Shown one piece after another: positions 17,201-25,666 of a stretch of 64,000 bases of DNA. Numbering within the stretch: position 1 is the stretch's first letter; every line of letters starts with the position of its first letter. The notes under the pieces are model-generated. The model saw only the letters and a program-made list of their open reading frames with translations. It had not been told where the DNA came from and searched no databases. This DNA comes from Brucella thiophenivorans. Lineage in GTDB: Bacteria > Pseudomonadota > Alphaproteobacteria > Rhizobiales > Rhizobiaceae. The stretch covers positions 62,001 to 126,000 of the forward strand of contig NZ_NNRJ01000061.1 in assembly GCF_002252445.1 (NCBI RefSeq), written 5' to 3'. Position numbers and translations under genes: made by a program.

Positions 17201-17965
17201 CTAGGCGTCGAGAAGGCGCGCGCGCGTTGCTCGCACAACCGCCTGTGTGCGATTTTTTGCACCGAGTTTCTTTGCCGCCGCATTCAGATGCATCACAACA
17301 GTGGGCACTGATCGCGTAATGATGCGGGATATTTCTTTTGCAGAGAAGCCCTCGGCTGCATAGCGCAGACATTCACGTTCCCGGTCGGTCAGATGCACCT
17401 TGCCAATGCCTCGCGTGCGCTCATCGAAAAGCTCGTAGGCGGTCTGGTGGAAAATTTGCGCCATCAGATTGAAATCGGCAACATAGCGCAAGGCGCGCTG
17501 TTTAAAATCCGAGCGTGTGCCGGAAAAAACGCCGGTGACGGTCGCGTAATCGCCATGCGGCATATGGATGGGGACGGTGACACCTGCGGATATATCGCGT
17601 TCGTGCAGGTAATGGGCGACCGGTGCCGTATCTTCCGTCATGAATTCTTGCAGCAATGATTCAGATTTTTCCTCATAGTTCCAGAAGAATGGAACTGACG
17701 CGCGGCAAGCGAGCCGCTGAACGGGATCAATACGAAAATAGCCTTTTTCGGCCCAGAACTCCGGCATGTCATCGCTGATATTGCGCAGTTTCATCAATGA
17801 TGGCCCCATCATTTCGCCATTCATGTCGAAAGCGGACGGAGTATAATCGTAAATGAGAGCCTCGAAGCCAAGTGGCTTCATAGCCAGAAATATCTCATCA
17901 ATGCGCCCGTCGAGCGTCTTATGAGCGGTAAAGTTCTGCCTGAAGTTTTCAATCTGGTCTCGCAT
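17201..17965 (-). CDS. LuxR solo of the plant-associated (OryR/PsoR/PipR) subfamily
   Basis: Regulator of 254 residues: N-terminal autoinducer-binding domain (about 20-165) and C-terminal LuxR helix-turn-helix (LTDRERECLRYAAEG, then VPTVVMHLNAAAKKLGAKN). Using a constant offset of 10 from TraR numbering, the pocket residues read M67 (W57), W71 (Y61), D80 (D70), P81 (P71) and W95 (W85). W57M and Y61W are the diagnostic changes of LuxR solos that sense plant compounds instead of acyl-homoserine lactones. No luxI is present. The start at 17965 (GGAG six bases upstream) is preferred over 18022, which lies inside an inverted repeat. Flanked by two iminopeptidase-like genes. Confidence 0.86.
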   Translation of the reverse strand: MRDQIENFRQNFTAHKTLDGRIDEIFLAMKPLGFEALIYDYTPSAFDMNGEMMGPSLMKLRNISDDMPEFWAEKGYFRIDPVQRLACRASVPFFWNYEEKSESLLQEFMTEDTAPVAHYLHERDISAGVTVPIHMPHGDYATVTGVFSGTRSDFKQRALRYVADFNLMAQIFHQTAYELFDERTRGIGKVHLTDRERECLRYAAEGFSAKEISRIITRSVPTVVMHLNAAAKKLGAKNRTQAVVRATRARLLDA

Positions 17966-18010
17966 CCCGCTCTCCGAAACTTCCTCCCGCCAAACTCTTT
18001 CCCCCAGAGT

Positions 18011-18036
18011 TATGAAGTGCATCCTATCACTTCTTA
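18011..18036. promoter_or_regulatory. Candidate lux-box-like operator
   Basis: GAAGTG (18014-18019), 8-bp spacer, CACTTC (18028-18033): a perfect 20-bp inverted repeat with extra TA/TA pairing at the flanks (18011-18012 with 18035-18036). Length and geometry match lux-type boxes. It lies about 50 bp upstream of the luxR start and about 100 bp upstream of the divergent peptidase start, so it could serve both. A second, looser repeat, AACTCT...AGAGTT (17994-18012 region), sits next to it. Confidence 0.55.
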
Positions 18037-18133
18037 TAGCTGGTGTAGTTTAGTTATTCGGTCCAAAATCAAAAGAAAAATGATGCTGACAATTCGACGC
18101 GGGAAACGAGTCGGAGCGGCGATCGGGGAACAT

Positions 18134-19027
18134 ATGTGGCGTGAGATGAAACCGGATGACCGGTATGAAGTGTCTGTGGGCGCTGATAAGGTTGTAGCCT
18201 ATAGTTTTGGAACGGGCGATGATGTGGTCTTCTGCTTGAATGGCGGGCCGGGGCTGCCCTGTGATTACCTTCGAGATGCGCATTCCTGCCTGATTGATGA
18301 GGGTTATCGGGTTGTTGCGTTCGACCAGCTTGGCACAGGCGCATCTGACCGTCCGACAGACCCGGCTTTATGGACAATCGGACGCTATGTCGAGGAAACC
18401 GAGGCTGTTCGTCACGCGCTCGGTCTTGGCAAGGTCCATCTGCTCGGACACTCCTGGGGTGGCTGGCTTGGCATTGATTATGCGCTGACCTACCCTGAAA
18501 ATCTCAAAACGCTTATTCTTGAAGATACGGTTGCGGATATGCCGCATCTGGTTAGCGAACTCGAACGGCTACGCAGTGCGCTGGGTTCTGAAACAGTTGC
18601 GATGATGCAAAAGCATGAAGCGCAAGGGACGCTGGATCATCCGGAATATGCCGCAGCGATTACTATTCTGAATTATCGGCATGTTTGTCGCCTGTCGGAA
18701 TGGCCTGCACCGGTCACACGTTCGCTTAATGACTGGAATATGGGGCCATATGGCACGATGCAGGGGCCGAATGAATTTCTTTATACCGGCAATCTGAAAG
18801 ATTGGAATCGCATACCTGACCTTGGTAAAATCGAAGTGCCTGTGCTGATTACGGTCGGCGAGCATGATGAGTTGACGCCTGCCTGCGCCTTGCGCATGAA
18901 AATGGCCTTGAAGAATGCGGAACTGCATGTGGTGCCAAATGCCAGCCATATGCCATTTTATGAAAATCCGGCTTATTATTATCCGGCCTTAAGCGGCTTT
19001 CTCAATCAACATCGTTCCTCTCGATAG
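18134..19027 (+). CDS. Proline iminopeptidase-like alpha/beta hydrolase (PIP 2)
   Basis: About 297 residues, S33-like fold. Nucleophile elbow LGHSWGGWLG, acid VGEHDELTP and His in ASHMPFYE are intact; the oxyanion motif is NGGPG where the family normally has HGGPG. The frame is open far upstream (to 17921) but that would run through the divergent luxR promoter; ATG 18134 follows GGGGA, with ATG 18146 as an alternative. It heads the operon of the second peptide transporter and is divergent from luxR, matching the peptidase-LuxR-peptidase-transporter layout of the Pseudomonas PipR locus. Confidence 0.8.
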   Translation: MWREMKPDDRYEVSVGADKVVAYSFGTGDDVVFCLNGGPGLPCDYLRDAHSCLIDEGYRVVAFDQLGTGASDRPTDPALWTIGRYVEETEAVRHALGLGKVHLLGHSWGGWLGIDYALTYPENLKTLILEDTVADMPHLVSELERLRSALGSETVAMMQKHEAQGTLDHPEYAAAITILNYRHVCRLSEWPAPVTRSLNDWNMGPYGTMQGPNEFLYTGNLKDWNRIPDLGKIEVPVLITVGEHDELTPACALRMKMALKNAELHVVPNASHMPFYENPAYYYPALSGFLNQHRSSR

Positions 19028-19058
19028 ACCAGATTATTAGGGAGAAACTGCGCAGCTC

Positions 19059-19997
19059 ATGCATCGCTTTCAATTCGTATTACGTCGCCCGCTGCAATTA
19101 TTGCCGGTTCTGTTCGGTATCAGCGTCATAACCTTTGTGCTGGTCAGGCTTATTCCGGGGGATCCGGCGCGCGTACTTTTAGGCACGCGCGCGACGCCTG
19201 CGGCGATTGCCAATATTCGTGCGCAATATGGTCTCGATGAGCCGATGTGGCTTCAGTATTTGTATTTTCTGCGCAACATTGCCAATGGCGAAATGGGCAA
19301 ATCAATCCTCTATAAGATTGACGTATTGAAACTGATTGCCACGCGCATTGAACCGACTTTGATGCTGGTGATTTGCAGTGTTATTCTTTCAATCCTTATT
19401 GCTGTTCCACTTGCTGCAATTGCTGCGCGGCAAAACGGCAAATTAAGCGATCATGTGATCCGAACTGTTTCGACATTCGGCATCGGATTTCCGCCCTTCT
19501 GGCTGGCCTTGATGCTGATTATTCTGTTCAGCGTAAAACTCGATCTCCTGCCCGTATCTGGGTATGGCAATACGTTCAAAGAAAAGCTCGCACATCTGAT
19601 ATTACCGAGCCTGACAATTGCGCTTTCGCTTTCGACGGTACTTGCCCGCAGCCTTCGCGCAGCAATGATACAATCATTGAATTCCGATGTTGCAACGGCT
19701 GCGCGTGCACGCGGAATGCCGGAAAGTATTGTCTTCTGGCGTCATGTGCTGCCAAATTCACTGGTGCCAACGGTCAATCTACTCGCGGTCAATATCGGCT
19801 GGTTGATCGGCAGCACTGTGGTGGTGGAAAGCGTGTTCGCACTTCCTGGCATGGGACAGTTGCTGGTGCGCGCCATCTTCTCGCGTGATTATATGGTGGT
19901 GCAGGGTGTTGCCATGGTTTTTGCCTGCGCAACGGTTCTGGTCAACTTCATGGCGGATATTGCGACTGTTGCGCTAGATCCACGGGTGAAGCTATGA
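19059..19997 (+). CDS. Peptide-type ABC transporter permease (DppB-like), PIP locus
   Basis: Integral membrane subunit of 312 residues with DppB features: the early FVLVRLIPGDPARVLLG motif, about six hydrophobic segments and an EAA loop (ATAARARGMPESIVFW). AGGGAGAA lies upstream of the ATG. It is 31 bp after the peptidase, so the two are cotranscribed, linking peptidase and uptake system. The stop overlaps the next start by four bases. Confidence 0.87.
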   Translation: MHRFQFVLRRPLQLLPVLFGISVITFVLVRLIPGDPARVLLGTRATPAAIANIRAQYGLDEPMWLQYLYFLRNIANGEMGKSILYKIDVLKLIATRIEPTLMLVICSVILSILIAVPLAAIAARQNGKLSDHVIRTVSTFGIGFPPFWLALMLIILFSVKLDLLPVSGYGNTFKEKLAHLILPSLTIALSLSTVLARSLRAAMIQSLNSDVATAARARGMPESIVFWRHVLPNSLVPTVNLLAVNIGWLIGSTVVVESVFALPGMGQLLVRAIFSRDYMVVQGVAMVFACATVLVNFMADIATVALDPRVKL

Positions 19998-20845
19998 GCG
20001 CGCGCCTTTTGCCTTCGACCTTCATCGATTGGCGTCGTTTTCTCAGTCGTCGCACCACGTTGGCCATCGGAATTGGCGTTCTCGCTTGCTTTGTGCTGTT
20101 GGCTTTTGGCGCGCCACTGATCGCCCCCTTCGATCCTGTTATTCAGAATGCCGAAGTGCGATTGCAACCGCCATCATGGCTACATCCGTTTGGCACCGAT
20201 AATTTTGGTCGTGATGTGCTGTCACGCGTTATCTGGGGTGCTCGGATTGATCTTCAGATCGCAATTTTCGGCGTGATATTCCCGTTTGCCATCGGCACTA
20301 TCGTCGGCACGATTGCAGGCTTCTTTGGCGGCATTATCGATACGATCTTTATGCGTATCATTGATATTATTCTGGCCTTTCCATTTCTGGTCCTGATGCT
20401 CTCTATCATCGCAATTTTGGGGCCGGGCCTGACGAGCTTCTATATTGCCATGGCGCTGGTCGGTTGGGTCTCTTATGCCCGTCTCGTGCGGGCGCAAATT
20501 CTGGTTCTGAAATCGACAGATTATGCCGTTGCTGCCGAAAGCCTTGGCTTTAGCCGCTTCCGCATCATGTTCCGTCATCTTCTCCCCAATGCGATTGCCG
20601 GTTCGCTGGTTTTCGTGATGTCAGATGCGGTCCTCGTGCTGCTCAATGGTGCGGCGATCAGCTATCTGGGTTTAGGCGTGCAGCCTCCTGTAGCCGAATG
20701 GGGCGTGATGGTTGCCGAAGGTCAGCCATTCGTGACGACCGCATGGTGGATTACCTTGTTTCCAGGACTTTCGATTGTGTTTCTGGCTTTCGGGTTCAGC
20801 ATGCTCGGCGATGGATTGGGTGAAGCGCTGGGAGTAAATGAATGA
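19994..20845 (+). CDS. Peptide-type ABC transporter permease (DppC-like), PIP locus
   Basis: 283 residues. Carries the DppC family motif FGTDNFGRDVLSRVIWGA after the first membrane segment, an EAA-type loop (YAVAAESLGFSRFRIMF) and the C-terminal SYLGLGVQPPVAEWG. Heterodimer partner of the preceding permease. Overlaps the ATPase gene start by four bases (ATGA). Confidence 0.88.
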   Translation: MSARLLPSTFIDWRRFLSRRTTLAIGIGVLACFVLLAFGAPLIAPFDPVIQNAEVRLQPPSWLHPFGTDNFGRDVLSRVIWGARIDLQIAIFGVIFPFAIGTIVGTIAGFFGGIIDTIFMRIIDIILAFPFLVLMLSIIAILGPGLTSFYIAMALVGWVSYARLVRAQILVLKSTDYAVAAESLGFSRFRIMFRHLLPNAIAGSLVFVMSDAVLVLLNGAAISYLGLGVQPPVAEWGVMVAEGQPFVTTAWWITLFPGLSIVFLAFGFSMLGDGLGEALGVNE

Positions 20846-22497
20846 CCAAGCCAGCTCTTTCCATCCACAAACTCGAAGTCGAGGCTGAACTGCCCCACGA
20901 AAATCGTCGGCTGATTGATAGCGTTTCATTCGATCTCAACAAGGGGGAAATCCTAGGATTGGTAGGAGAAAGCGGATCGGGAAAAAGTCTGCTCTGCCGC
21001 TCAATCGTCCGGCTTCTTCCGTCGTCGGTTTTAAAGATCACTGGTGGGTCAGTGATGCTTGATGGGGTTGATCTGATGCAGGCAAGCGAAGCCGAAATGC
21101 TTGGCGTGCGTGGTGGCAAGATCGGGATGATTTTTCAAAACCCCACCAGCCATCTTGATCCGGTGATGAGCGTTGGTGATCAGATTGCGGAAGGCATCCG
21201 TTTTCACAAAGGACTGGATAAAGCTAAGGCGCGAGCGTCAGCCGTTGAAATCATGGCTCAGGTTGGATTTACCGACCCGGAACGTCAATATAGCAGCTAT
21301 CCGCATGAATTTTCAGGCGGAATGCGCCAACGTGCGATGATCGCTGTTGCCCTTGCATGCGATCCCGAAATTCTGATTGCGGATGAACCAACGACTGCTC
21401 TTGATGTGACCATTCAGGCGCAGATCCTTCAGCTTTTGATGCATATTCGTGATCAGCGCGGCCTTTCAATCATCCTCATTACACACGATCTTGGCGTAGT
21501 TGCGCAAACCTGCGATCGCATTGCGGTGATGCGTAACGGAAAACTGCTCGAGCAGGGCTTAAAGCATGATGTGCTGAGCCATCCGCATGATCCCTATACG
21601 CGCAATCTTATCGCAAGCCATCCATCGATGCCTGATAACGTTGTGCTGCATTCTCCGGCCAGTCCGGGCGAGGCACCTCTATTGCAGGTCAATGATCTGC
21701 ATGTGCGTTATCCGGTTGCCGGTGGGTTTCTCAAAAGTCGCACAACAAGTGCACTCAAAGGTGTGAGCCTTGAAGTGCGGGCCGGTGAAACCATCGGTAT
21801 TGTTGGAGAATCCGGCAGTGGGAAAAGCACGCTTGCACGTGCCATTCTTGGCCTGACGCCTATCGCGGAAGGCAGCATCACTTTTGACGGATTGACACTG
21901 AGTGCTGATCGCAAGGAGGCGCGAGCCGCATTGCGTCGTGATGCGGCGATGGTGTTTCAGGACCCGTTTAACTCGCTCAATCCGCGCATGACAATCGGTG
22001 ATACGCTGGCCGAAGTGCTCCGTGTTCAGCGCAAGATTGATGTGAAAAAAATCCCGGAACGGATCGTTGAACTTCTCGATCTGGTGGGGCTTGATCAGAG
22101 CTTTGCAACGAGAAAGCCACGCAGCATGAGCGGCGGACAATGCCAGCGCGCAGGCATTGCGCGGGCTCTGGCTGCTGATCCGAAAATCATCATCGCTGAT
22201 GAGTGCATTGCAGCGCTCGACGTGACGATCCAGGCGCAAATCGTTGAGTTGTTTCGCGAGCTTAAAAGCAAGATGCAACTCACATTGCTATTTATCGCTC
22301 ATGATCTCGCTGTTGTCCGCAATCTCTGCGAGCGTGTCGTCGTGATGTACCACGGCGAGATTGTCGAAGAAGGGCTGAGCGCCGACGTGTTTGCCCATCC
22401 GAAAGAGGCTTACACAGCGGCGCTTATCGACGCGATACCCGATATTGATCCAACAAAATCGTTGTTTGAAGAGCGCGCTTTGGCGGAAGCATCCTGA
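20842..22497 (+). CDS. Fused peptide-type ABC transporter ATPase (DppD-DppF)
   Basis: 551 residues containing two complete ABC modules, equivalent to DppD and DppF joined. Module 1: Walker [11 protein letters not shown], signature FSGGMRQR, Walker [13 protein letters not shown]. Module 2 (from about residue 275): Walker [11 protein letters not shown], signature MSGGQCQR, Walker [13 protein letters not shown]. The DEC in place of DEP and QCQR in place of QRQR in module 2 are mild deviations; the catalytic Glu remains. The fusion is intact with no frameshift, in contrast to the separate ATPase genes of the first peptide-type system at 6438-8397. Confidence 0.88.
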   Translation: MTKPALSIHKLEVEAELPHENRRLIDSVSFDLNKGEILGLVGESGSGKSLLCRSIVRLLPSSVLKITGGSVMLDGVDLMQASEAEMLGVRGGKIGMIFQNPTSHLDPVMSVGDQIAEGIRFHKGLDKAKARASAVEIMAQVGFTDPERQYSSYPHEFSGGMRQRAMIAVALACDPEILIADEPTTALDVTIQAQILQLLMHIRDQRGLSIILITHDLGVVAQTCDRIAVMRNGKLLEQGLKHDVLSHPHDPYTRNLIASHPSMPDNVVLHSPASPGEAPLLQVNDLHVRYPVAGGFLKSRTTSALKGVSLEVRAGETIGIVGESGSGKSTLARAILGLTPIAEGSITFDGLTLSADRKEARAALRRDAAMVFQDPFNSLNPRMTIGDTLAEVLRVQRKIDVKKIPERIVELLDLVGLDQSFATRKPRSMSGGQCQRAGIARALAADPKIIIADECIAALDVTIQAQIVELFRELKSKMQLTLLFIAHDLAVVRNLCERVVVMYHGEIVEEGLSADVFAHPKEAYTAALIDAIPDIDPTKSLFEERALAEAS

Positions 22498-22550
22498 ACA
22501 CACATCAAGAATGACGTGCACCAACCGAAAATAAAAGGGGAAATACAGAT

Positions 22551-24065
22551 ATGCTCAAAAAATGGATGAAAATCGGTCTCGTCACAGTCATGACGAGCAT
22601 GACATTGGGTGCAGCGCTTGCTGAAGCCGCAGGTGTTCTGACAATCGGTCGCCGCGAGGATTCCTCGACATTTGATCCGATCAAAACGGCACAAAACATT
22701 GATAACTGGGTGTTTTCGAATGTTTACGACGTGCTTGTTCGCGTCGACAAGACAGGCACTAAGCTTGAGCCGGGTCTGGCTGAAAGCTGGATGATTTCGG
22801 ACGATGGTTTGACCTATACATTCAAGCTGCGCGATGCGAAATTCTCGGATGGATCGCCGATCACGGCTGAGGATGCGGCGTTCTCGCTGTTGCGTGTTCG
22901 CGACAATCCGGCATCGCTCTGGAGCGACTCTTACAAGGTGATCGATACCGCGGAAGCTGCCGATCCCCAGACGTTGGTCATCAAGCTGAAAACGCCTTCG
23001 GCTCCTTTCTTGTCAACGCTTGCACTTCCCAATGTTTCTGTTCTTTCGAAGAAAGGAATGGAGGAATTGGGTGAGGATGCTTATGCCGAAAAGCCAGTTG
23101 CATCCGGTGCATTTGTGGTGGACGAATGGCGTCGTGGCGACCGCGTGATCCTTAAAAAGAATCCGCATTTCTGGGAAGCGGATCGCGTCAAGCTTGATGG
23201 TGTTGAATGGATTTCGGTACCTGATGATAATACGCGTATGCTGAACGTGCAGGCAGGCCAATTGGATGCAGCAATTTTCGTTCCATTCTCACGCGTCGCG
23301 GAGCTGAAAAAGGACCCTAATCTTAAGGTTCAGGAAGATACGTCGACCCGCGAAGATCACCTTCTCATCAATCATGAGCACGGCGCACTTGCCAAGAAGG
23401 AAGTCCGTCAGGCACTGGATATGGCCATCGACAAACAGTCGATTGTCGACACGGTAACTTTTGGCATTGGTCAGGTTGCAAATTCCTATATTCCAAAAGG
23501 TGCGCTTTATCATTATGCGGATAATCTTAAGCGTCCATATGATCCAGAAAAGGCCAAGCAGATGCTTGCCGATGCTGGTGCATCCGATCTTTCGCTCAAT
23601 TATATCGTCAATGCCGGCAATGAAACCGACGAACAGATTGCAGTTCTTCTGCAGCAGCAGCTTCAAAAGGCTGGCGTTACGGTCAATTTGCAGAAAGTAG
23701 ATGCGAGCCAAAGCTGGGATATGCTGGTCGCTGGTGATTACGATATTTCGGTTATGTACTGGACCAATGACGTTCTCGACCCCGATCAAAAGACAACATT
23801 CGTGTTGGGTCACGATACCAATATGAATTACATGACACGCTACAATAACGAAAAGGTCAAAGACCTAGTCGCTGCCGCGCGTCTGGAGCTCGATCCGAAA
23901 AAACGCGAAGAGATGTATATTGACTTGCAGAAAATGGCGAAAGACGACGTCAACTGGATTGATCTCTATTACAGCCCATACATCAACGTTACGGGCAAGA
24001 ATATCGATAACTTCTATCAGAACCCGCTTGGTCGCTTCTTCCTGGAGGACACTGTAAAAAACTGA
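22551..24065 (+). CDS. Peptide-type ABC transporter solute-binding protein (SBP_bac_5), PIP locus
   Basis: Periplasmic binding protein, 504 residues, signal peptide about 1-26 (VTVMTSMTLGAALAEA). Family 5 blocks: DPIKTAQNIDNWVFSNVYD, LAESWMISDDGLTYTFKLRD and RPYDPEKAKQMLADAG. AAAGGGGAAA lies before the ATG. Unusually for these operons it is the last gene, after the ATPase, and is closed by a strong terminator. By analogy with the PipR system it may take up the plant-derived signal or its peptide-like precursor; this is inference. Confidence 0.86.
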   Translation: MLKKWMKIGLVTVMTSMTLGAALAEAAGVLTIGRREDSSTFDPIKTAQNIDNWVFSNVYDVLVRVDKTGTKLEPGLAESWMISDDGLTYTFKLRDAKFSDGSPITAEDAAFSLLRVRDNPASLWSDSYKVIDTAEAADPQTLVIKLKTPSAPFLSTLALPNVSVLSKKGMEELGEDAYAEKPVASGAFVVDEWRRGDRVILKKNPHFWEADRVKLDGVEWISVPDDNTRMLNVQAGQLDAAIFVPFSRVAELKKDPNLKVQEDTSTREDHLLINHEHGALAKKEVRQALDMAIDKQSIVDTVTFGIGQVANSYIPKGALYHYADNLKRPYDPEKAKQMLADAGASDLSLNYIVNAGNETDEQIAVLLQQQLQKAGVTVNLQKVDASQSWDMLVAGDYDISVMYWTNDVLDPDQKTTFVLGHDTNMNYMTRYNNEKVKDLVAAARLELDPKKREEMYIDLQKMAKDDVNWIDLYYSPYINVTGKNIDNFYQNPLGRFFLEDTVKN

Positions 24066-24080
24066 TATTGAGATTTTAAT

Positions 24081-24111
24081 AAAAGGCAGTGGGTTTAACC
24101 CACCGCCTTTT
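24081..24111 (+). terminator. Rho-independent terminator of the PIP/transporter operon
   Basis: AAAAGGC-A-GTGGGTT pairs with AACCCAC-C-GCCTTTT around a very short loop, 15 bases after the binding-protein stop, and ends in a run of T. Strong, near-perfect 15-base arms. Confidence 0.88.
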
Positions 24112-24188
24112 ATTGATAAAATGAAGAGCCAAAATTGAATTTGTTCGCTGTTCTTGGTCTTTATGTCAGTAAAATTTGAAAGTATGGA

Positions 24189-24225
24189 GCCATGAGGAAA
24201 CATGTCCTCATGGCATTTTAGTTTT
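24189..24225 (+). terminator. Second stem-loop with T-rich tail, without its own gene
   Basis: GCCATGAGG (24189-24197), loop AAACATGT, CCTCATGGC (24206-24214), then ATTTTAGTTTT. It lies about 80 bp beyond the operon terminator and 80 bp before the lysR start. It may be a back-up terminator, an attenuator in the lysR leader, or the end of a short noncoding RNA; no ORF or clear promoter is visible in between. Confidence 0.6.
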
Positions 24226-24304
24226 GCGATTTTAACGTTATGAATTGATATTTATATAGTAACGGGCTCATCGAACCCAAAGCAAGATACCGGTTGATAG
24301 AGAA

Positions 24305-25246
24305 ATGTTCACGCTCAGGCAGTTACGTTATTTCATCGCATGTGCTGAGCAAGGTTCCGTAACGCGTGCTGCACAGTCTCTGTCTATTTCGCAATCGTCG
24401 ATCACCGAGGCGATCAAAGAACTGGAAGCAGATCTCAACGTCACGCTTTTCGAGCGCCATCCACGCGGTTTGATCGTCACCCATAGTGGCCATCAATTCA
24501 TGCGCCATGCGACGAAGATTCTCGCAGACGTTTCTGATGCGCGGCGTTCAATATCGAGTAAGCAAGTCACCGAAAAGAGAACTTTGCATCTGGGTGTCAC
24601 GTCGCTTGTTGCGGGCTATGTGCTGTCTGATTTACTGGCGCGCTATAGACGAGCATTCCCCGATGTGGTGGTGAGCGCCATTGAGGATAACGGCTCGTAT
24701 CTAGAGCATCTGCTTATCGGCGGAGAACTTGATGTTGCGGTTGTGGTGATTTCCAGTCTGCGCGACCGCATGGCACTTCATGCAGAAATTCTGGAAACAT
24801 CGCCTTACAGATTATGGCTGCCATTAGGGCATTCACTGGTTTCAGTTGATGGAATATCGATTGACGATGTGGCCAAAGAACCCTTGATCATGCTCACAGT
24901 CGATGAAATTGAGGAGAATACCGGTAAGCTTCTTGCAGCACTTGGCGCACGACCTCATGTGGCTTTCAGAACCCGTTCTGTTGAAGCGGTGCGCAGTCTT
25001 GTGGCGACAGGCGCTGGCGTCGCTCTTCTGCCGGATTTGGTCTATCGCCCATGGTCGCTTGAAGGCGATCGTATCGAAAGCCGTGATGTGTCAGGTTCAT
25101 TACCGATTGTACAGATCGGAATGGTGTGGCGCAAAGGTTCAAGTCTTCCACAATCTGCCCGTGATTTTATTGCATTGCGGAAGCAGCGCGGTCTGGCAGG
25201 CAGCGATAATGCAATTTTCTGTGAGGAGAAAACAGTTCCAAGGTAA
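24305..25246 (+). CDS. LysR family transcriptional regulator
   Basis: 313 residues. N-terminal winged helix starting MFTLRQLRYFIACAEQGSVT, with the LysR recognition region SISQSSITEAIKELEADL and LFERHPRGLIVTHSG; the rest is a periplasmic-binding-protein-like effector domain. It precedes, in the same orientation, the aldehyde dehydrogenase/amino acid transporter operon, separated by a 420-bp spacer. LysR proteins usually act on adjacent genes, so it probably controls this catabolic operon; the inducer is unknown. Confidence 0.85.
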   Translation: MFTLRQLRYFIACAEQGSVTRAAQSLSISQSSITEAIKELEADLNVTLFERHPRGLIVTHSGHQFMRHATKILADVSDARRSISSKQVTEKRTLHLGVTSLVAGYVLSDLLARYRRAFPDVVVSAIEDNGSYLEHLLIGGELDVAVVVISSLRDRMALHAEILETSPYRLWLPLGHSLVSVDGISIDDVAKEPLIMLTVDEIEENTGKLLAALGARPHVAFRTRSVEAVRSLVATGAGVALLPDLVYRPWSLEGDRIESRDVSGSLPIVQIGMVWRKGSSLPQSARDFIALRKQRGLAGSDNAIFCEEKTVPR

Positions 25247-25666
25247 TGTAATTATTATATTTTTATAGAGTTATTTTACGGTTTCCTTGCCTTTCTATTA
25301 TATCAATCGGAAAAACCGATAGCAACATTCTTATAAATGAATTTGCGAATGTTTGCAGTTTAGATCACCTTCTCTTCAAGGAACGAAAAGCCGGAAAACG
25401 GCAAAATGGAGAGAATGATGAGATCACGTTTTATATTCTTCAATGTGTTGGCGTCGTCGCCTGCATTTGGTCTTGGTCATCGCCGTTAAGTATCGAAGAA
25501 ACAAACTTTCCAAGCCTTCCAAAACTAACGATCTGAAAATTTTCTTCGCTTTTAAACCAGTGAAGTCGTGAGACGATTTGCGAAGTTTTGGCTTCGTTGT
25601 TGCGGATAGGGCACCGAACAAGTGTGTTCAAACGGAAAGCATCCATAATTTATGCCGGAGAATATA
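25247..25666 (+). promoter_or_regulatory. 420-bp intergenic leader before the aldehyde dehydrogenase operon
   Basis: Contains no recognised gene. It opens AT-rich, then has an ATCGG-aaaaa-CCGAT inverted repeat (25306-25320), a short GCCG-gaaaa-CGGC hairpin (about 25390-25402), and a mini-ORF at 25406-25489. The remainder (25490-25660) shows no obvious structure. The region probably holds the promoter and the LysR binding site for the downstream operon. Confidence 0.4.
25406..25489 (+). CDS. Possible leader peptide or gene remnant (27 codons)
   Basis: ATG codons at 25406, 25415 and 25418 are in one frame ending at TAA 25487-25489; the later ATGs have GGAGAGA just upstream. The product starts MRSRFIFFNVLASSPAFG, a short hydrophobic peptide that could be a leader peptide or the decayed start of a secreted protein. 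Nothing else supports translation, so this is a weak call. Confidence 0.25.
   Translation: MERMMRSRFIFFNVLASSPAFGLGHRR

Noticed and set aside
17966..18022. Longer LuxR protein starting at ATG 18022
   Set aside because: The start would sit in the 20-bp inverted repeat and lacks a ribosome-binding site; ATG 17965 has GGAG at six bases and gives the normal LuxR length.
16205..24065. Acyl-homoserine-lactone quorum-sensing locus
   Set aside because: No luxI-type synthase is present, and the two aromatic residues needed for the lactone pocket are replaced by Met and Trp.
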